A DNA stretch of 64,000 nucleotides from Brevundimonas sp. (GTDB taxonomy: Bacteria > Pseudomonadota > Alphaproteobacteria > Caulobacterales > Caulobacteraceae), in assembly GCF_029945885.1 (NCBI RefSeq), contig NZ_JAQSDK010000037.1, positions 124,001-188,000 on the forward strand, in the 5' to 3' direction. The notes beneath the pieces were generated by a model, which saw only the letters and a list, made by a program, of their open reading frames with translations, did not search any database and was not told the DNA's origin. The translations under genes and the position numbers were made by a program. Each line of letters starts with the position of its first letter. Position 1 is the stretch's first letter. Below, in pieces: positions 56,357-64,000 of this stretch.

Positions 56357-58507
56357 TCAGCCTGGGGCCCTGACCCCGACTTTGGCCCTGGCGCGGAAGG
56401 CGTGCAGCACGGGTTCGGTATAGCCGTTGGGCTGGGCCTCGCCCTCGAACACCAGGGCCCGGGCCGCCTGGAAGGCGAGGCTGGCCTCGGGGTCCGGGGC
56501 CATCGGCCGATACAGGGGATCGCCGGCGTTCTGGGCATCGACCCGGGCCGCCATCCGCCGCAGCGCGGCCTCGACCTGTTCGGCGGTGCAGACCCCGTGC
56601 AACAGCCAGTTGGCCATATGCTGGGAGGAAATCCGCAACGTCGCGCGGTCCTCCATCAGACCGACGTCATGGATGTCGGGCACCTTGGAACAGCCGACGC
56701 CCTGATCGATCCAGCGCACCACATAGCCGAGGATACCCTGGGCGTTGTTGTCCAGCTCGTCGGTGATGTCCTGTTCCGACCAATTGGCCCCCTCGGCCAG
56801 CGGCGGGGTCAGCAGGCCGTCGAGACCGGGCACCGGCTGTTTCGCGACCTCGGCCTGGACCGCGAACACATCGACCGCATGATAGTGCAGCGCATGCAGG
56901 GTGGCCGCCGTCGGTGACGGGGTCCAGGCGGTATTGGCCCCGGTCTTGGGATGGCCGATCTTCTGCTCCAGCATCTCGGCCATGCGGTCGGGCGCGGCCC
57001 ACATCCCCTTGCCGATCTGGGCCCGGCCGGACAGGCCGCAGGCCAGGCCGATGGCGACGTTGCGCGCCTCATAGGCGGTGATCCAGGCGCTGGTCTTCAT
57101 CGCCGCCTTGCGCACCACCGGACCGGCCTGCATCGCCGTGTGGATCTCGTCGCCGGTGCGGTCGAGGAAGCCGGTGTTGATGAAGGCGATCCGGCCCTTC
57201 ACCGCATGGATACAGGCGGCCAGATTGGCCGAGGTGCGACGCTCCTCGTCCATCACCCCGACCTTGATCGTGTGCCGCGCCAGACCCAGCAGGTCCTCGA
57301 CCGCATCGAACAGCCGGTCGGTGAAGGCGCACTCCTCCGGCCCGTGCATCTTGGGTTTGACGATATAGACCGAGCCGGCGCGGCTGTTGCGGAACCGCCC
57401 CTGCCCCTTCAGGTCATGCAGGGCGATCAAACTGGTGACGATGGCGTCGAGGATGCCTTCGGGGGCGTCCGATCCGTCGGCCAGCCGCAGCGCCGGCGTC
57501 GTCATCAGATGGCCGACGTTGCGCACGAACAGCAGGGCCCGCCCCGGCAGGGTCAGGGTCGCGCCGTTGGGCGCGACATAGGCCCGGTCGGCTTCAAGCG
57601 TCCGGGTCAGGCTCTTGCCGCCCTTGTCGAATTGGGCCGACAGCTCGCCGGTCATCAGACCCAGCCAGTTGCGATAGGCGGCGACCTTGTCCTCCGCGTC
57701 GACGGCGGCGATCGAGTCCTCCAGATCGACGATGGTCGACAGGGCCGACTCCAGCACCACATCAGCCATGCCCGCCGGATCGGTCGCGCCGATCGGGTGG
57801 CTGCGGTCGATGACCAGTTCGATATGCAGGCCGTTGTGGCGCAGCAGGACGTATGTCGGGGCCTCGGCCGGGCCGGTGAAGCCGACGAACTGTTCGGGCC
57901 GGGCCAGGGCCGGCGACAGATTGCCGTTGATGATGCGCCAGCCGGTGACATCCGAATGCGACCCGGTCGCCATCGGCACAGCCTCGTCGAGGAAGGTCCG
58001 GGCCCGGGCCACGACCCGCGCGCCGCGCGCCGGATCATAGGGGCCGGGAGCCGGCAGGTCGCCGAGGGCGTCGGTGCCGTACAGGGCGTCATACAGACTG
58101 CCCCAGCGGGCATTGGCGGCATTCAGCAGGAAGCGGGCGTTCAGCACCGGCACGACCAGCTGCGGTCCGGCCATGCGCGCGATCTCGTCGTCGACCCGGG
58201 CGGTCGAGACGGCGAAGGGGGCCGGCTCGGTCACCAGATAGCCGATCTCGCGCAGGAAGGTCTCGGTCGCCAACGGATCATGGGGCTGGCCACGGCGGGA
58301 CCGGTGCCAGGTGTCGATACGGGTCTGCAGCCCGTCGCGCACGGCCAGCAGGCTGCGGTTCTCGGGGGCGAAGCGGGCAAAGACAGCGGCGACGCCGGTC
58401 CAGAAGACGTCGGGTGCAAGATCCAGCCCGGGCAGAACATCGTCCTCGATCAGGGCGACCAGTTCCGGGGCGACTTCAAGGCCGGCGCGGGGTTCAAAAA
58501 CGGACAT
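56357..58507 (-). CDS. glcB: Malate synthase G
   Basis: A 716-residue enzyme, the usual length for isoform G (about 720). It condenses glyoxylate with acetyl-CoA to malate. Conserved blocks include [22 protein letters not shown] near the N-terminus, [18 protein letters not shown], the catalytic-core [14 protein letters not shown] and [20 protein letters not shown] (glyoxylate/Mg-binding Glu/Asp) and, near the C-terminus, [24 protein letters not shown] with the general-base Asp. It completes the glyoxylate route with acetyl-CoA synthetase at 4-6 kb. The GH13 gene lies 60 bp upstream on the same strand. Confidence 0.95.
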   Translation of the reverse strand: MSVFEPRAGLEVAPELVALIEDDVLPGLDLAPDVFWTGVAAVFARFAPENRSLLAVRDGLQTRIDTWHRSRRGQPHDPLATETFLREIGYLVTEPAPFAVSTARVDDEIARMAGPQLVVPVLNARFLLNAANARWGSLYDALYGTDALGDLPAPGPYDPARGARVVARARTFLDEAVPMATGSHSDVTGWRIINGNLSPALARPEQFVGFTGPAEAPTYVLLRHNGLHIELVIDRSHPIGATDPAGMADVVLESALSTIVDLEDSIAAVDAEDKVAAYRNWLGLMTGELSAQFDKGGKSLTRTLEADRAYVAPNGATLTLPGRALLFVRNVGHLMTTPALRLADGSDAPEGILDAIVTSLIALHDLKGQGRFRNSRAGSVYIVKPKMHGPEECAFTDRLFDAVEDLLGLARHTIKVGVMDEERRTSANLAACIHAVKGRIAFINTGFLDRTGDEIHTAMQAGPVVRKAAMKTSAWITAYEARNVAIGLACGLSGRAQIGKGMWAAPDRMAEMLEQKIGHPKTGANTAWTPSPTAATLHALHYHAVDVFAVQAEVAKQPVPGLDGLLTPPLAEGANWSEQDITDELDNNAQGILGYVVRWIDQGVGCSKVPDIHDVGLMEDRATLRISSQHMANWLLHGVCTAEQVEAALRRMAARVDAQNAGDPLYRPMAPDPEASLAFQAARALVFEGEAQPNGYTEPVLHAFRARAKVGVRAPG

Positions 58508-58567
58508 CAGCGGCGTCTCCGGCGGCGATGCTGCAGTGCATCATCCAGACCTTGTAACATCCCGTGA

Positions 58568-60169
58568 TCACGCAGGGGAAGTCGACCCCTTCCGGCCCAG
58601 AATTCGTGCGGCATAGGGGCCCAGGGCCGAGCCGCCGTCGTCATTGACGGATTCGACCGGGCTCCAGCCGGGGTCCGGCGTCCAGTCGACAGCGGCTCCG
58701 GTCGGGTTGAAGGCGCACAGCAGCCGGTCCTCGCCCGTGCCGCGCTCGAATACGATCAGGCCGTCCGGAACGCCGGCGACCATGTGCAACGCCCCTGTCT
58801 GCAGGACCGGGCGACTGCGGCGCAGGGCGATCAGCCGCCGGGTCAGGGCCAGGGTCGACGCCGGGTGGTCCGTCTGGCTGGCCACGGACAGCGGCAGGTG
58901 GCGGGCATCGACCGGCAGCCAGGGCTCGACGGTCGAGAAGCCGGCCCAGGGAGCCAGGTCGCGCCACGGCATCGGGGTACGCGCCCCGTCGCGGCCCAGG
59001 GTCTTCGGCCAGTTGGCAATGGCCTCGGGATCGACCAGCCGGTCGAACGGCACATCGCCCTGGGGCAGGCCCAGCTCCTCGCCCTGATAGAGAAAGACGG
59101 TGCCGCGCAGACTGACCAGCAGCAGCAGGGTCAGGGCCGCCATGGCCGCGCGATCGGACTCGGGAGCCCAGCGCGACACGGCGCGCGGCGCGTCATGGTT
59201 GGAGAAGGCCCAGGCCGGCCAGCCCTCGCCCGGCGCGCCGGTCCAGCGCCCCAGGGTCGTCGCGACCAGTTCGGGGGTCAGATGCGGGGCATAGAGGAAT
59301 TCAAAGCCGTAGGAGGTGTTCAGCCGGGCCTGCCCTTCGGTCAGGAGGTGACGCTCCAGATCGACATCATCCCCGCCGACCTCGGCCACAGTGAAGCGGC
59401 CGCCATAACTGTCGGTCAGGGCCCGGATCCGTTCAGCGAAGGGGATGATGCCGGGCTGGGACTGGTTGTGAACCTTCAGCTGGAAGTCCAGCGGCCGGGT
59501 GCGCGGCCCCGGCGGGGCCGGCGGATTGTCGGTCAGGGCCGGATCGTGCGGCGCGAAATTGAACGCATCTAGCCGGAACCCGTCGACGCCCCGGTCCAGC
59601 CAGAAGCGCGCCACCGCCAGCAGGGCATCCTGCACCGCCGGCAGGTCGAGGTTCAGCTGCGGCTGCTCGGCCAGGAAATTGTGCAGATAGTACTGGCCGC
59701 GCCGCGCGTCCCAGGTCCAGGCCGGGCCACCGAACACCGACTGCCAGTTCGACGGCGGCGTGCCGTCCGGCTTCGCGTCCGCCCAGACATACCAGTCGGC
59801 CCGGGCATTGGTGCGGTTGGCGCGGCTCTCGGCAAACCAGGCATGACGGTCCGACGTATGGCAATAGACCTGGTCGATGATGACCTTCAGCCCCAGACCG
59901 TGGGCCCGGGCGATCAGGGCGTCGAAATCTTCCAGCGTGCCGAACACCGGATCGACGCCGCAATAGTCGGAGACGTCATAGCCGAAGTCAGCCATCGGCG
60001 ACGGGAAGAAGGGCGACAGCCAGACCGCGTCCACGCCCAGCGAGGCGACATGGTCCAGATGGGCCATCACCCCCGGCAGATCCCCGACCCCGTCGCCGTT
60101 GCTGTCGGCGAAACTGCGCGGATAGATCTGGTAGATGACCCAGCCGCGCCAGTCGTCGCTCAGGCCCAT
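58568..60169 (-). CDS. GH13 alpha-glucosidase (oligo-1,6-glucosidase/sucrase type)
   Basis: A 533-residue alpha-amylase-superfamily hydrolase with no signal peptide, so cytosolic. VIYQIYPRSFADSNGDGVGDLPG is the GH13 subfamily 23/31-type opening; the catalytic Asp is in DGFRLDAFNF (~200), the acid Glu in VAEVGGDD (~262) and the stabilising Asp in FSNHDAPR (~326). It releases glucose from alpha-glucosides. The frame extends to 60397, but ATG 60169 has GGAG 8 nt upstream and matches homologues. It is divergent from the DEAD-box gene. Confidence 0.9.
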   Translation of the reverse strand: MGLSDDWRGWVIYQIYPRSFADSNGDGVGDLPGVMAHLDHVASLGVDAVWLSPFFPSPMADFGYDVSDYCGVDPVFGTLEDFDALIARAHGLGLKVIIDQVYCHTSDRHAWFAESRANRTNARADWYVWADAKPDGTPPSNWQSVFGGPAWTWDARRGQYYLHNFLAEQPQLNLDLPAVQDALLAVARFWLDRGVDGFRLDAFNFAPHDPALTDNPPAPPGPRTRPLDFQLKVHNQSQPGIIPFAERIRALTDSYGGRFTVAEVGGDDVDLERHLLTEGQARLNTSYGFEFLYAPHLTPELVATTLGRWTGAPGEGWPAWAFSNHDAPRAVSRWAPESDRAAMAALTLLLLVSLRGTVFLYQGEELGLPQGDVPFDRLVDPEAIANWPKTLGRDGARTPMPWRDLAPWAGFSTVEPWLPVDARHLPLSVASQTDHPASTLALTRRLIALRRSRPVLQTGALHMVAGVPDGLIVFERGTGEDRLLCAFNPTGAAVDWTPDPGWSPVESVNDDGGSALGPYAARILGRKGSTSPA

Positions 60170-60542
60170 ATCCGCGCTCCGTGATCCCGTGTCCTTCTGT
60201 TCTAGACCGGGTTCGTCCGCCTTGTCCTGCACGACTGATGTTGATCGCCCCGGCGCTTGGGCCCCCCTCCGCCTTGACTTCGCCGCAGTCGTGGGCCATT
60301 TGCGCTGCGTCGCACAATTGCGATTACCGGTGCGCTCCAGCGCGTGTGGGTCTTCTTCCCTTACGAAGACCTGACTGTAGCAGCGGCCGGCCCTCAAGAT
60401 TCATTCGCTGCCCGGACACGCGGGGCGGCGCCCGATCCACCCCGCCGGCCTCATCCAGAGGCTCGTTCGGGACTGGCGGTGCGCGGCCTTTTCGGCGTTG
60501 AGCCATGGCTGTTGCGCGTCGCCGCACGCGAAAGAAACCATT
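60170..60542. other. 373-bp divergent region / long leader of the DEAD-box gene
   Basis: No gene is seen. TTGACT (60274-60279) with a weak CATTTG (60297-60302) could be a promoter for the helicase, giving a leader of over 200 nt. Inside it, GGTCTTC (60349-60355) and GAAGACC (60365-60371) form a perfect 7-bp hairpin with a 9-nt loop. Confidence 0.4.
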
Positions 60543-62042
60543 TTGACCACCCCTACATTTGAATCCTTCGGCCTCAACAAGGCGCTGCTCCAGGCGCTGG
60601 CAACCGAGGGCTATGTCACCCCCACCCCGATCCAGGCCCAGGCCATTCCCGACGTCATGCTGGGCAAGGACCTGCTGGGCATCGCCCAGACCGGCACCGG
60701 CAAGACGGCTGCCTTCGCCCTGCCGATCCTGCATCGCCTGGCCGAGAACCGCGTCGCCCCGCTGCCGCGCACCACGCGCTGCCTGATCCTGTCGCCGACG
60801 CGTGAACTGGCCAGCCAGATCGCCGAGAGCTTCAAGAGCTATGGCAAGCATCTGGGCTTCAAGGTCGCCGTCGTGTTCGGCGGCGTGAAATACGGCCCGC
60901 AGGAACGCGCCATCCAGGCCGGTCTCGACGTGCTGGTCGCCACCCCCGGCCGTCTGCTGGACCATATGCAGCAGAAGACCCTGGACCTGTCCTCGACCGA
61001 GATCTTCGTGCTCGACGAGGCCGACCAGATGCTGGACCTCGGCTTCGTCAAGCCGATCCGCCAGATCGTCAGCCGCATCCCGACCAAGCGCCAGAACCTG
61101 TTCTTCTCGGCCACCATGCCGAACGAGATCGGCAAGCTGGCCGGTGAGCTGCTCAAGGATCCGGTCAAGGTGTCGGTGACGCCCCAGGCCACCACGGTGC
61201 AGCGCATCAACCAGTCGGTCATCCACGTCGAACAGGGCCGCAAGCGCGCCCTGCTGACCGAGATGTTCGCCGACGACAACTATACGCGCTGCCTGGTCTT
61301 CACCAAGACCAAGCACGGGGCCGACAAGGTCGCCGCCTATCTGGAAGCCGGCGGCGTCCAGGCCGGGGCCATCCACGGCAACAAGAGCCAGCCGCAACGT
61401 GAACGCACCCTGGCGGCCTTCAAGGCCGGCAAGCTGCGCGTGCTGGTCGCCACCGACATCGCCGCCCGCGGCATCGACGTCGACGGCGTCTCGCACGTCG
61501 TGAATTTCGAACTGCCCTTCGTGCCGGAAGCCTATGTCCACCGCATCGGCCGGACGGCCCGTGCCGGGGCTGACGGCTCGGCCATCAGCTTCGTCGCCGG
61601 TGACGAGATGAAGCTGCTGCGCGACATCGAGAAGGTCACGCGCCAGAAGATCCCGGCCACCGACCGTCGCAACGACAAGTCGCTGGGCCTGCTGGACCAG
61701 TCGATCATGGCCGCCGGCGTCGGCACCAAGGCGACCATGCCCGACCGCGAGGATCGTCCGCGTGGCGAGGGCCGTGGCCGTGGCCGCAATCCGCACCGCG
61801 ACGGCGTCAAGCCCGAGGGTGGCGGCCAGCCGCATCGCCAGCGCAAGCCGGCCCCGGGCCGCGACGCCCGTCCTGCCCCAGAGCGTCCGGCCTTTGATCC
61901 GATGGCGCGCGAGCGTCCCCGCTCGACCGGCAACAACGACCCGCGCGCCGCCGTGGCCGCCAAGCCCGAGGGTGAACTGAAGCGTCGTCCGCGCAGCCGC
62001 CGCCCGTCCAACGGCGGCAAGGGCTACGTCGCCCGCGCCTAG
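60543..62042 (+). CDS. DEAD-box ATP-dependent RNA helicase (RhlE-like)
   Basis: A 499-residue helicase. The Q motif (FESFGLNKALLQAL..TPIQAQAIP) is followed by AQTGTGKTAAF (Walker A, ~49), SPTRELASQI, VLDEADQMLD (DEAD box, ~158), FFSATMP (motif III), ATDIAARGIDVDGVSHVVNFELP and HRIGRTARAG (motif VI). Residues ~385-499 form a basic, arginine/proline-rich tail that binds RNA, typical of RhlE. The best start is TTG 60543 (MTTPTFESFGL). Roles in ribosome assembly and RNA decay at low temperature are known for the family. It converges with the molybdopterin-binding protein gene. Confidence 0.9.
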   Translation: MTTPTFESFGLNKALLQALATEGYVTPTPIQAQAIPDVMLGKDLLGIAQTGTGKTAAFALPILHRLAENRVAPLPRTTRCLILSPTRELASQIAESFKSYGKHLGFKVAVVFGGVKYGPQERAIQAGLDVLVATPGRLLDHMQQKTLDLSSTEIFVLDEADQMLDLGFVKPIRQIVSRIPTKRQNLFFSATMPNEIGKLAGELLKDPVKVSVTPQATTVQRINQSVIHVEQGRKRALLTEMFADDNYTRCLVFTKTKHGADKVAAYLEAGGVQAGAIHGNKSQPQRERTLAAFKAGKLRVLVATDIAARGIDVDGVSHVVNFELPFVPEAYVHRIGRTARAGADGSAISFVAGDEMKLLRDIEKVTRQKIPATDRRNDKSLGLLDQSIMAAGVGTKATMPDREDRPRGEGRGRGRNPHRDGVKPEGGGQPHRQRKPAPGRDARPAPERPAFDPMARERPRSTGNNDPRAAVAAKPEGELKRRPRSRRPSNGGKGYVARA

Positions 62043-62050
62043 AAATCGGT

Positions 62051-62803
62051 TCAGGCGGCGGCGGTAATACCCGCCGCCGTCAGATCCGCCAGAAGACCCG
62101 AAGCCGCCGCATCCACGGCGGCTTCGTCACGTCCGCGGATCACCAGATTGGTGCCGACCTCGCCGACCGATCCGTGGCCGAACGGATAGCTGCCGAAACT
62201 GACCGCGCGCGTCGCCAGGGAGGCGGCGGTCAGGATCTCGGCGATATCGCCCTCGCCGACGCCACTGACCTTCAGGGTGCGGACATGGACCACGGCCCCG
62301 GTGCGCAGGCGCGGGGCCACGTCCTCAAGCATGGCGGTCATGATCCTGGGCACCCCGGCCATCACGAAGACATTGCCGATCTGGAAGCCGGGCGCGTCGG
62401 TGACCGGATTGGCGATCAGCGTCCCGCCTTCGGGGATCCGCGCCATGCGCCGCCGCGCCGCATTGAAGTCCGCTGCGCCATAGCGCCGCTCCAGGATGGC
62501 GACCGCCTCCGGATGTTCCGGCAGGGCCACGCCGAAGGCCCGGGCCACGCAGTCGGCGGTGATGTCATCATGGGTCGGGCCGATACCGCCGGTGGTGAAG
62601 ACATAGTCGTGCCCGGCGCGCAGGGCGTTCAGGGCCTCGATGATCTGGTCCGCCCGGTCGCCGACCGTGCGCGCCTCCAGCAGGTCGATGCCCAGCGCCG
62701 CCAGAAAGCGGGCGATGGTGTTCAGGTTGGTGTCGCGGGTGCGGCCGGACAGGATCTCGTCCCCGATGATCAGGACGGCGGCGGTGGGGGCTGGAAGGGT
62801 CAT
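62051..62803 (-). CDS. MoCF/CinA-type molybdopterin-binding domain protein
   Basis: A 250-residue protein. AAVLIIGDEILSGRTRDTNLNTIARFL, DYVFTTGGIGPTHDDITADCVARAFG and FVMAGVPRIMTAMLEDV are the conserved blocks of the MoaB/Mog-like domain as found in the N-terminal half of CinA and in stand-alone competence/damage-inducible proteins. The C-terminal deamidase domain of CinA is absent. A role in molybdenum-cofactor chemistry or nucleotide pyrophosphate cleavage is possible but not established. It is divergent from map. Confidence 0.85.
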   Translation of the reverse strand: MTLPAPTAAVLIIGDEILSGRTRDTNLNTIARFLAALGIDLLEARTVGDRADQIIEALNALRAGHDYVFTTGGIGPTHDDITADCVARAFGVALPEHPEAVAILERRYGAADFNAARRRMARIPEGGTLIANPVTDAPGFQIGNVFVMAGVPRIMTAMLEDVAPRLRTGAVVHVRTLKVSGVGEGDIAEILTAASLATRAVSFGSYPFGHGSVGEVGTNLVIRGRDEAAVDAAASGLLADLTAAGITAAA

Positions 62804-62963
62804 GACCGATCCCTAGCCGCCCTTGCCGCATCCGTCATCCAATCCCATCTCTGGGACACGCCCTTTGGGCCCCGCCTCGAAAAAGACCGGCGTTCCGTGC
62901 TAGGCTCCAATTTGAGAGACCACCCGCCGGTATGCTCCTGCCCTGCCCCCTTCCCGAGACCCG

Positions 62964-63791
62964 ATGATGTACGAAACGCCCGATCTTGATCCCGACGCCT
63001 ATCTGCGCTCCAGCACCATCCGCCTCCACGATGAGGAAGGGTTCGAGGGTATGCGCAAGGCCGGGCGTCTGGTCGCCGAGGCGCTCGACATGATCACGCC
63101 CTTCGTCCAGCCCGGCGTCACCACCGGCGAGATCGACGACCGGATCCGCGAGTTCACCCTCGACCACGGGGCCCTGCCCGCCTGCCTCGGCTACAAGGGC
63201 TATACGAAGACCGTCTGCACCTCGATCAACCACGTCGTCTGCCACGGCATTCCCGGTGACAAGGTCCTGAAGGACGGCGACATCGTCAACATCGATCACA
63301 CCGTCATCGTCGACGGCTGGCACGGCGATTCCAGCCGCATGTATCCGGTCGGCGAGATCAACGCCCGCGCCCGCAAGCTGATCGACGTCACCTATGAGGG
63401 CATCGAACTGGGTCTGGCCCAGGTCAAGCCGGGCAATACCTTCGGCGACATCGGCTATGCGATCCAGCGCCACGTCGAGGCCGCCCGGATGAGCGTGGTC
63501 CGCGACTTCTGCGGTCACGGCATCGGCCGGGTGTTCCACGACAATCCCAACGTCCTGCACTATGGCCGCAAGGGCGAGGGCGCGACGCTGAAGCCGGGCA
63601 TGTTCTTCACCATCGAGCCGATGGTGAACCTGGGCAAGCCGGCGGTGAAGGTCCTGTCCGACGGCTGGACCGCCGTGACCCGCGACAAGTCGCTGTCGTC
63701 CCAGTGCGAGCACAGCATCGGCGTCACCGAGACCGGACTGGAGATCTTCAGCGCCAGTCCCATGGGTATCTTCCGACCCAAATTCGACTGA
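62964..63791 (+). CDS. map: Methionine aminopeptidase, type I
   Basis: A 275-residue cytosolic metallopeptidase that removes initiator methionine. Metal ligands are visible in order: two Asp in DGDIVNIDHTVIVDGWHGDSSRM, His in DFCGHGIGRVFHD, Glu in FFTIEPMV and Glu in SSQCEHSIGVTETG. The N-terminal ~20 residues (MMYETPDLDPDAYLRSSTIR) extend the common core, as in other alphaproteobacteria. The double ATG at 62964/62967 leaves the exact start open. It is followed by radC on the same strand. Confidence 0.95.
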   Translation: MMYETPDLDPDAYLRSSTIRLHDEEGFEGMRKAGRLVAEALDMITPFVQPGVTTGEIDDRIREFTLDHGALPACLGYKGYTKTVCTSINHVVCHGIPGDKVLKDGDIVNIDHTVIVDGWHGDSSRMYPVGEINARARKLIDVTYEGIELGLAQVKPGNTFGDIGYAIQRHVEAARMSVVRDFCGHGIGRVFHDNPNVLHYGRKGEGATLKPGMFFTIEPMVNLGKPAVKVLSDGWTAVTRDKSLSSQCEHSIGVTETGLEIFSASPMGIFRPKFD

Positions 63792-63851
63792 TCCGGCTGG
63801 ACGTTCGCCTTCTGTTCTGACATCGTTCCGGCCATTGAGCCGGAGGCCGCC

Positions 63852-64000
63852 ATGTCCAGCGTGCTGCCCTTTCCGATCGCTTCCCCGCGGGGCCCCGATG
63901 CGGTGGCCCGGTCCGCGCGCGCACGAAAACCCCACCATACCGGCCACCGCGAACGTCTGCGTCAGCGCGCCCGCGACGCCGGACTGACCGCCCTGCCCGA
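63852..64000 (+). CDS. radC: RadC/JAB-domain protein (5' end only)
   Basis: ATG 63852 has GGAGG 5 nt upstream and opens a frame running off the window. After a variable N-terminus (MSSVLPFPIASPRGPD) comes HHTGHRERLRQRARDAGLTALPD, the conserved N-terminal RadC motif. The metal-binding JAB motif lies beyond the window end. RadC proteins were named for DNA repair but their biochemical role is uncertain. Confidence 0.8.
   Translation, partial: MSSVLPFPIASPRGPDAVARSARARKPHHTGHRERLRQRARDAGLTALP

Overview
This 64 kb window is a high-GC chromosomal segment from an alphaproteobacterium, most likely order Caulobacterales (Brevundimonas or Caulobacter-like). The clearest marker is a complete pseudaminic acid pathway next to a TPR-glycosyltransferase of the FlmG (flagellin glycosyltransferase) type, an arrangement known from Caulobacter crescentus. 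GANTC (CcrM) sites and Caulobacter-style promoter motifs fit this. The organism call is inference from gene content. No rRNA, tRNA, CRISPR array, prophage or intact insertion sequence is seen.

Layout. 1-6.1 kb: tail of a Cys/Met-metabolism PLP enzyme, a VanZ-like membrane protein, a mannose-1-phosphate guanylyltransferase fused to an AGE-type isomerase, a PPP-type phosphatase and acetyl-CoA synthetase. 6.3-36.6 kb: a large exopolysaccharide/capsule locus of the Wzx/Wzy type, built from blocks of alternating strand. It holds an initiating sugar-1-phosphate transferase, UDP-glucuronate epimerase, several glycosyltransferases, methyltransferases, two AsnB-type amidotransferases, a flippase, an acyltransferase, an EpsG-type polymerase, a nucleotide-sugar dehydrogenase, a Wza-type export lipoprotein, a Wzc-type tyrosine kinase, a TPR membrane protein, a small secreted membrane protein and a second (O-antigen ligase-type) polymerase. 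36.7-43.9 kb: pseB convergent with an overlapping pseI-pseH-pseG-pseF-pseC-flmG block, making CMP-pseudaminic acid and loading it on flagellin. 44-64 kb: mixed genes: a secreted papain-fold candidate, ammonium transporter, uracil phosphoribosyltransferase, M48/PDZ lipoprotein, an ABC permease-M1 peptidase fusion with its ATPase, a protease inhibitor divergent from a type I secretion pair, malate synthase G, a GH13 glucosidase, a DEAD-box helicase, a molybdopterin-binding-domain protein, methionine aminopeptidase and the start of radC.

How the genes work together. GDP-mannose precursors (fusion at 0.9 kb), UDP-glucuronate/galacturonate (epimerase) and UDP-HexNAcA (dehydrogenase at 29 kb) would feed a repeat unit built on undecaprenyl phosphate. 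It would be decorated by methyl-, acyl- and possibly amide groups, flipped, polymerised and exported under Wzc control. No transcription factor is encoded in the window.

Most interesting points: (1) a tightly overlapping four-gene operon (CofD/YvcK-like transferase, HAD phosphatase, GT2, nucleotidyltransferase; 14.26-17.76 kb) that mirrors the activation/transfer logic of F420 side-chain chemistry but sits in a polysaccharide locus, followed by a methyltransferase gene broken by an internal deletion; (2) a 76-residue secreted membrane protein with its own promoter and a very strong terminator hairpin that overlaps the 5' end of the polymerase gene; (3) a CTG start codon that recovers the otherwise missing N-terminus of the GT2.
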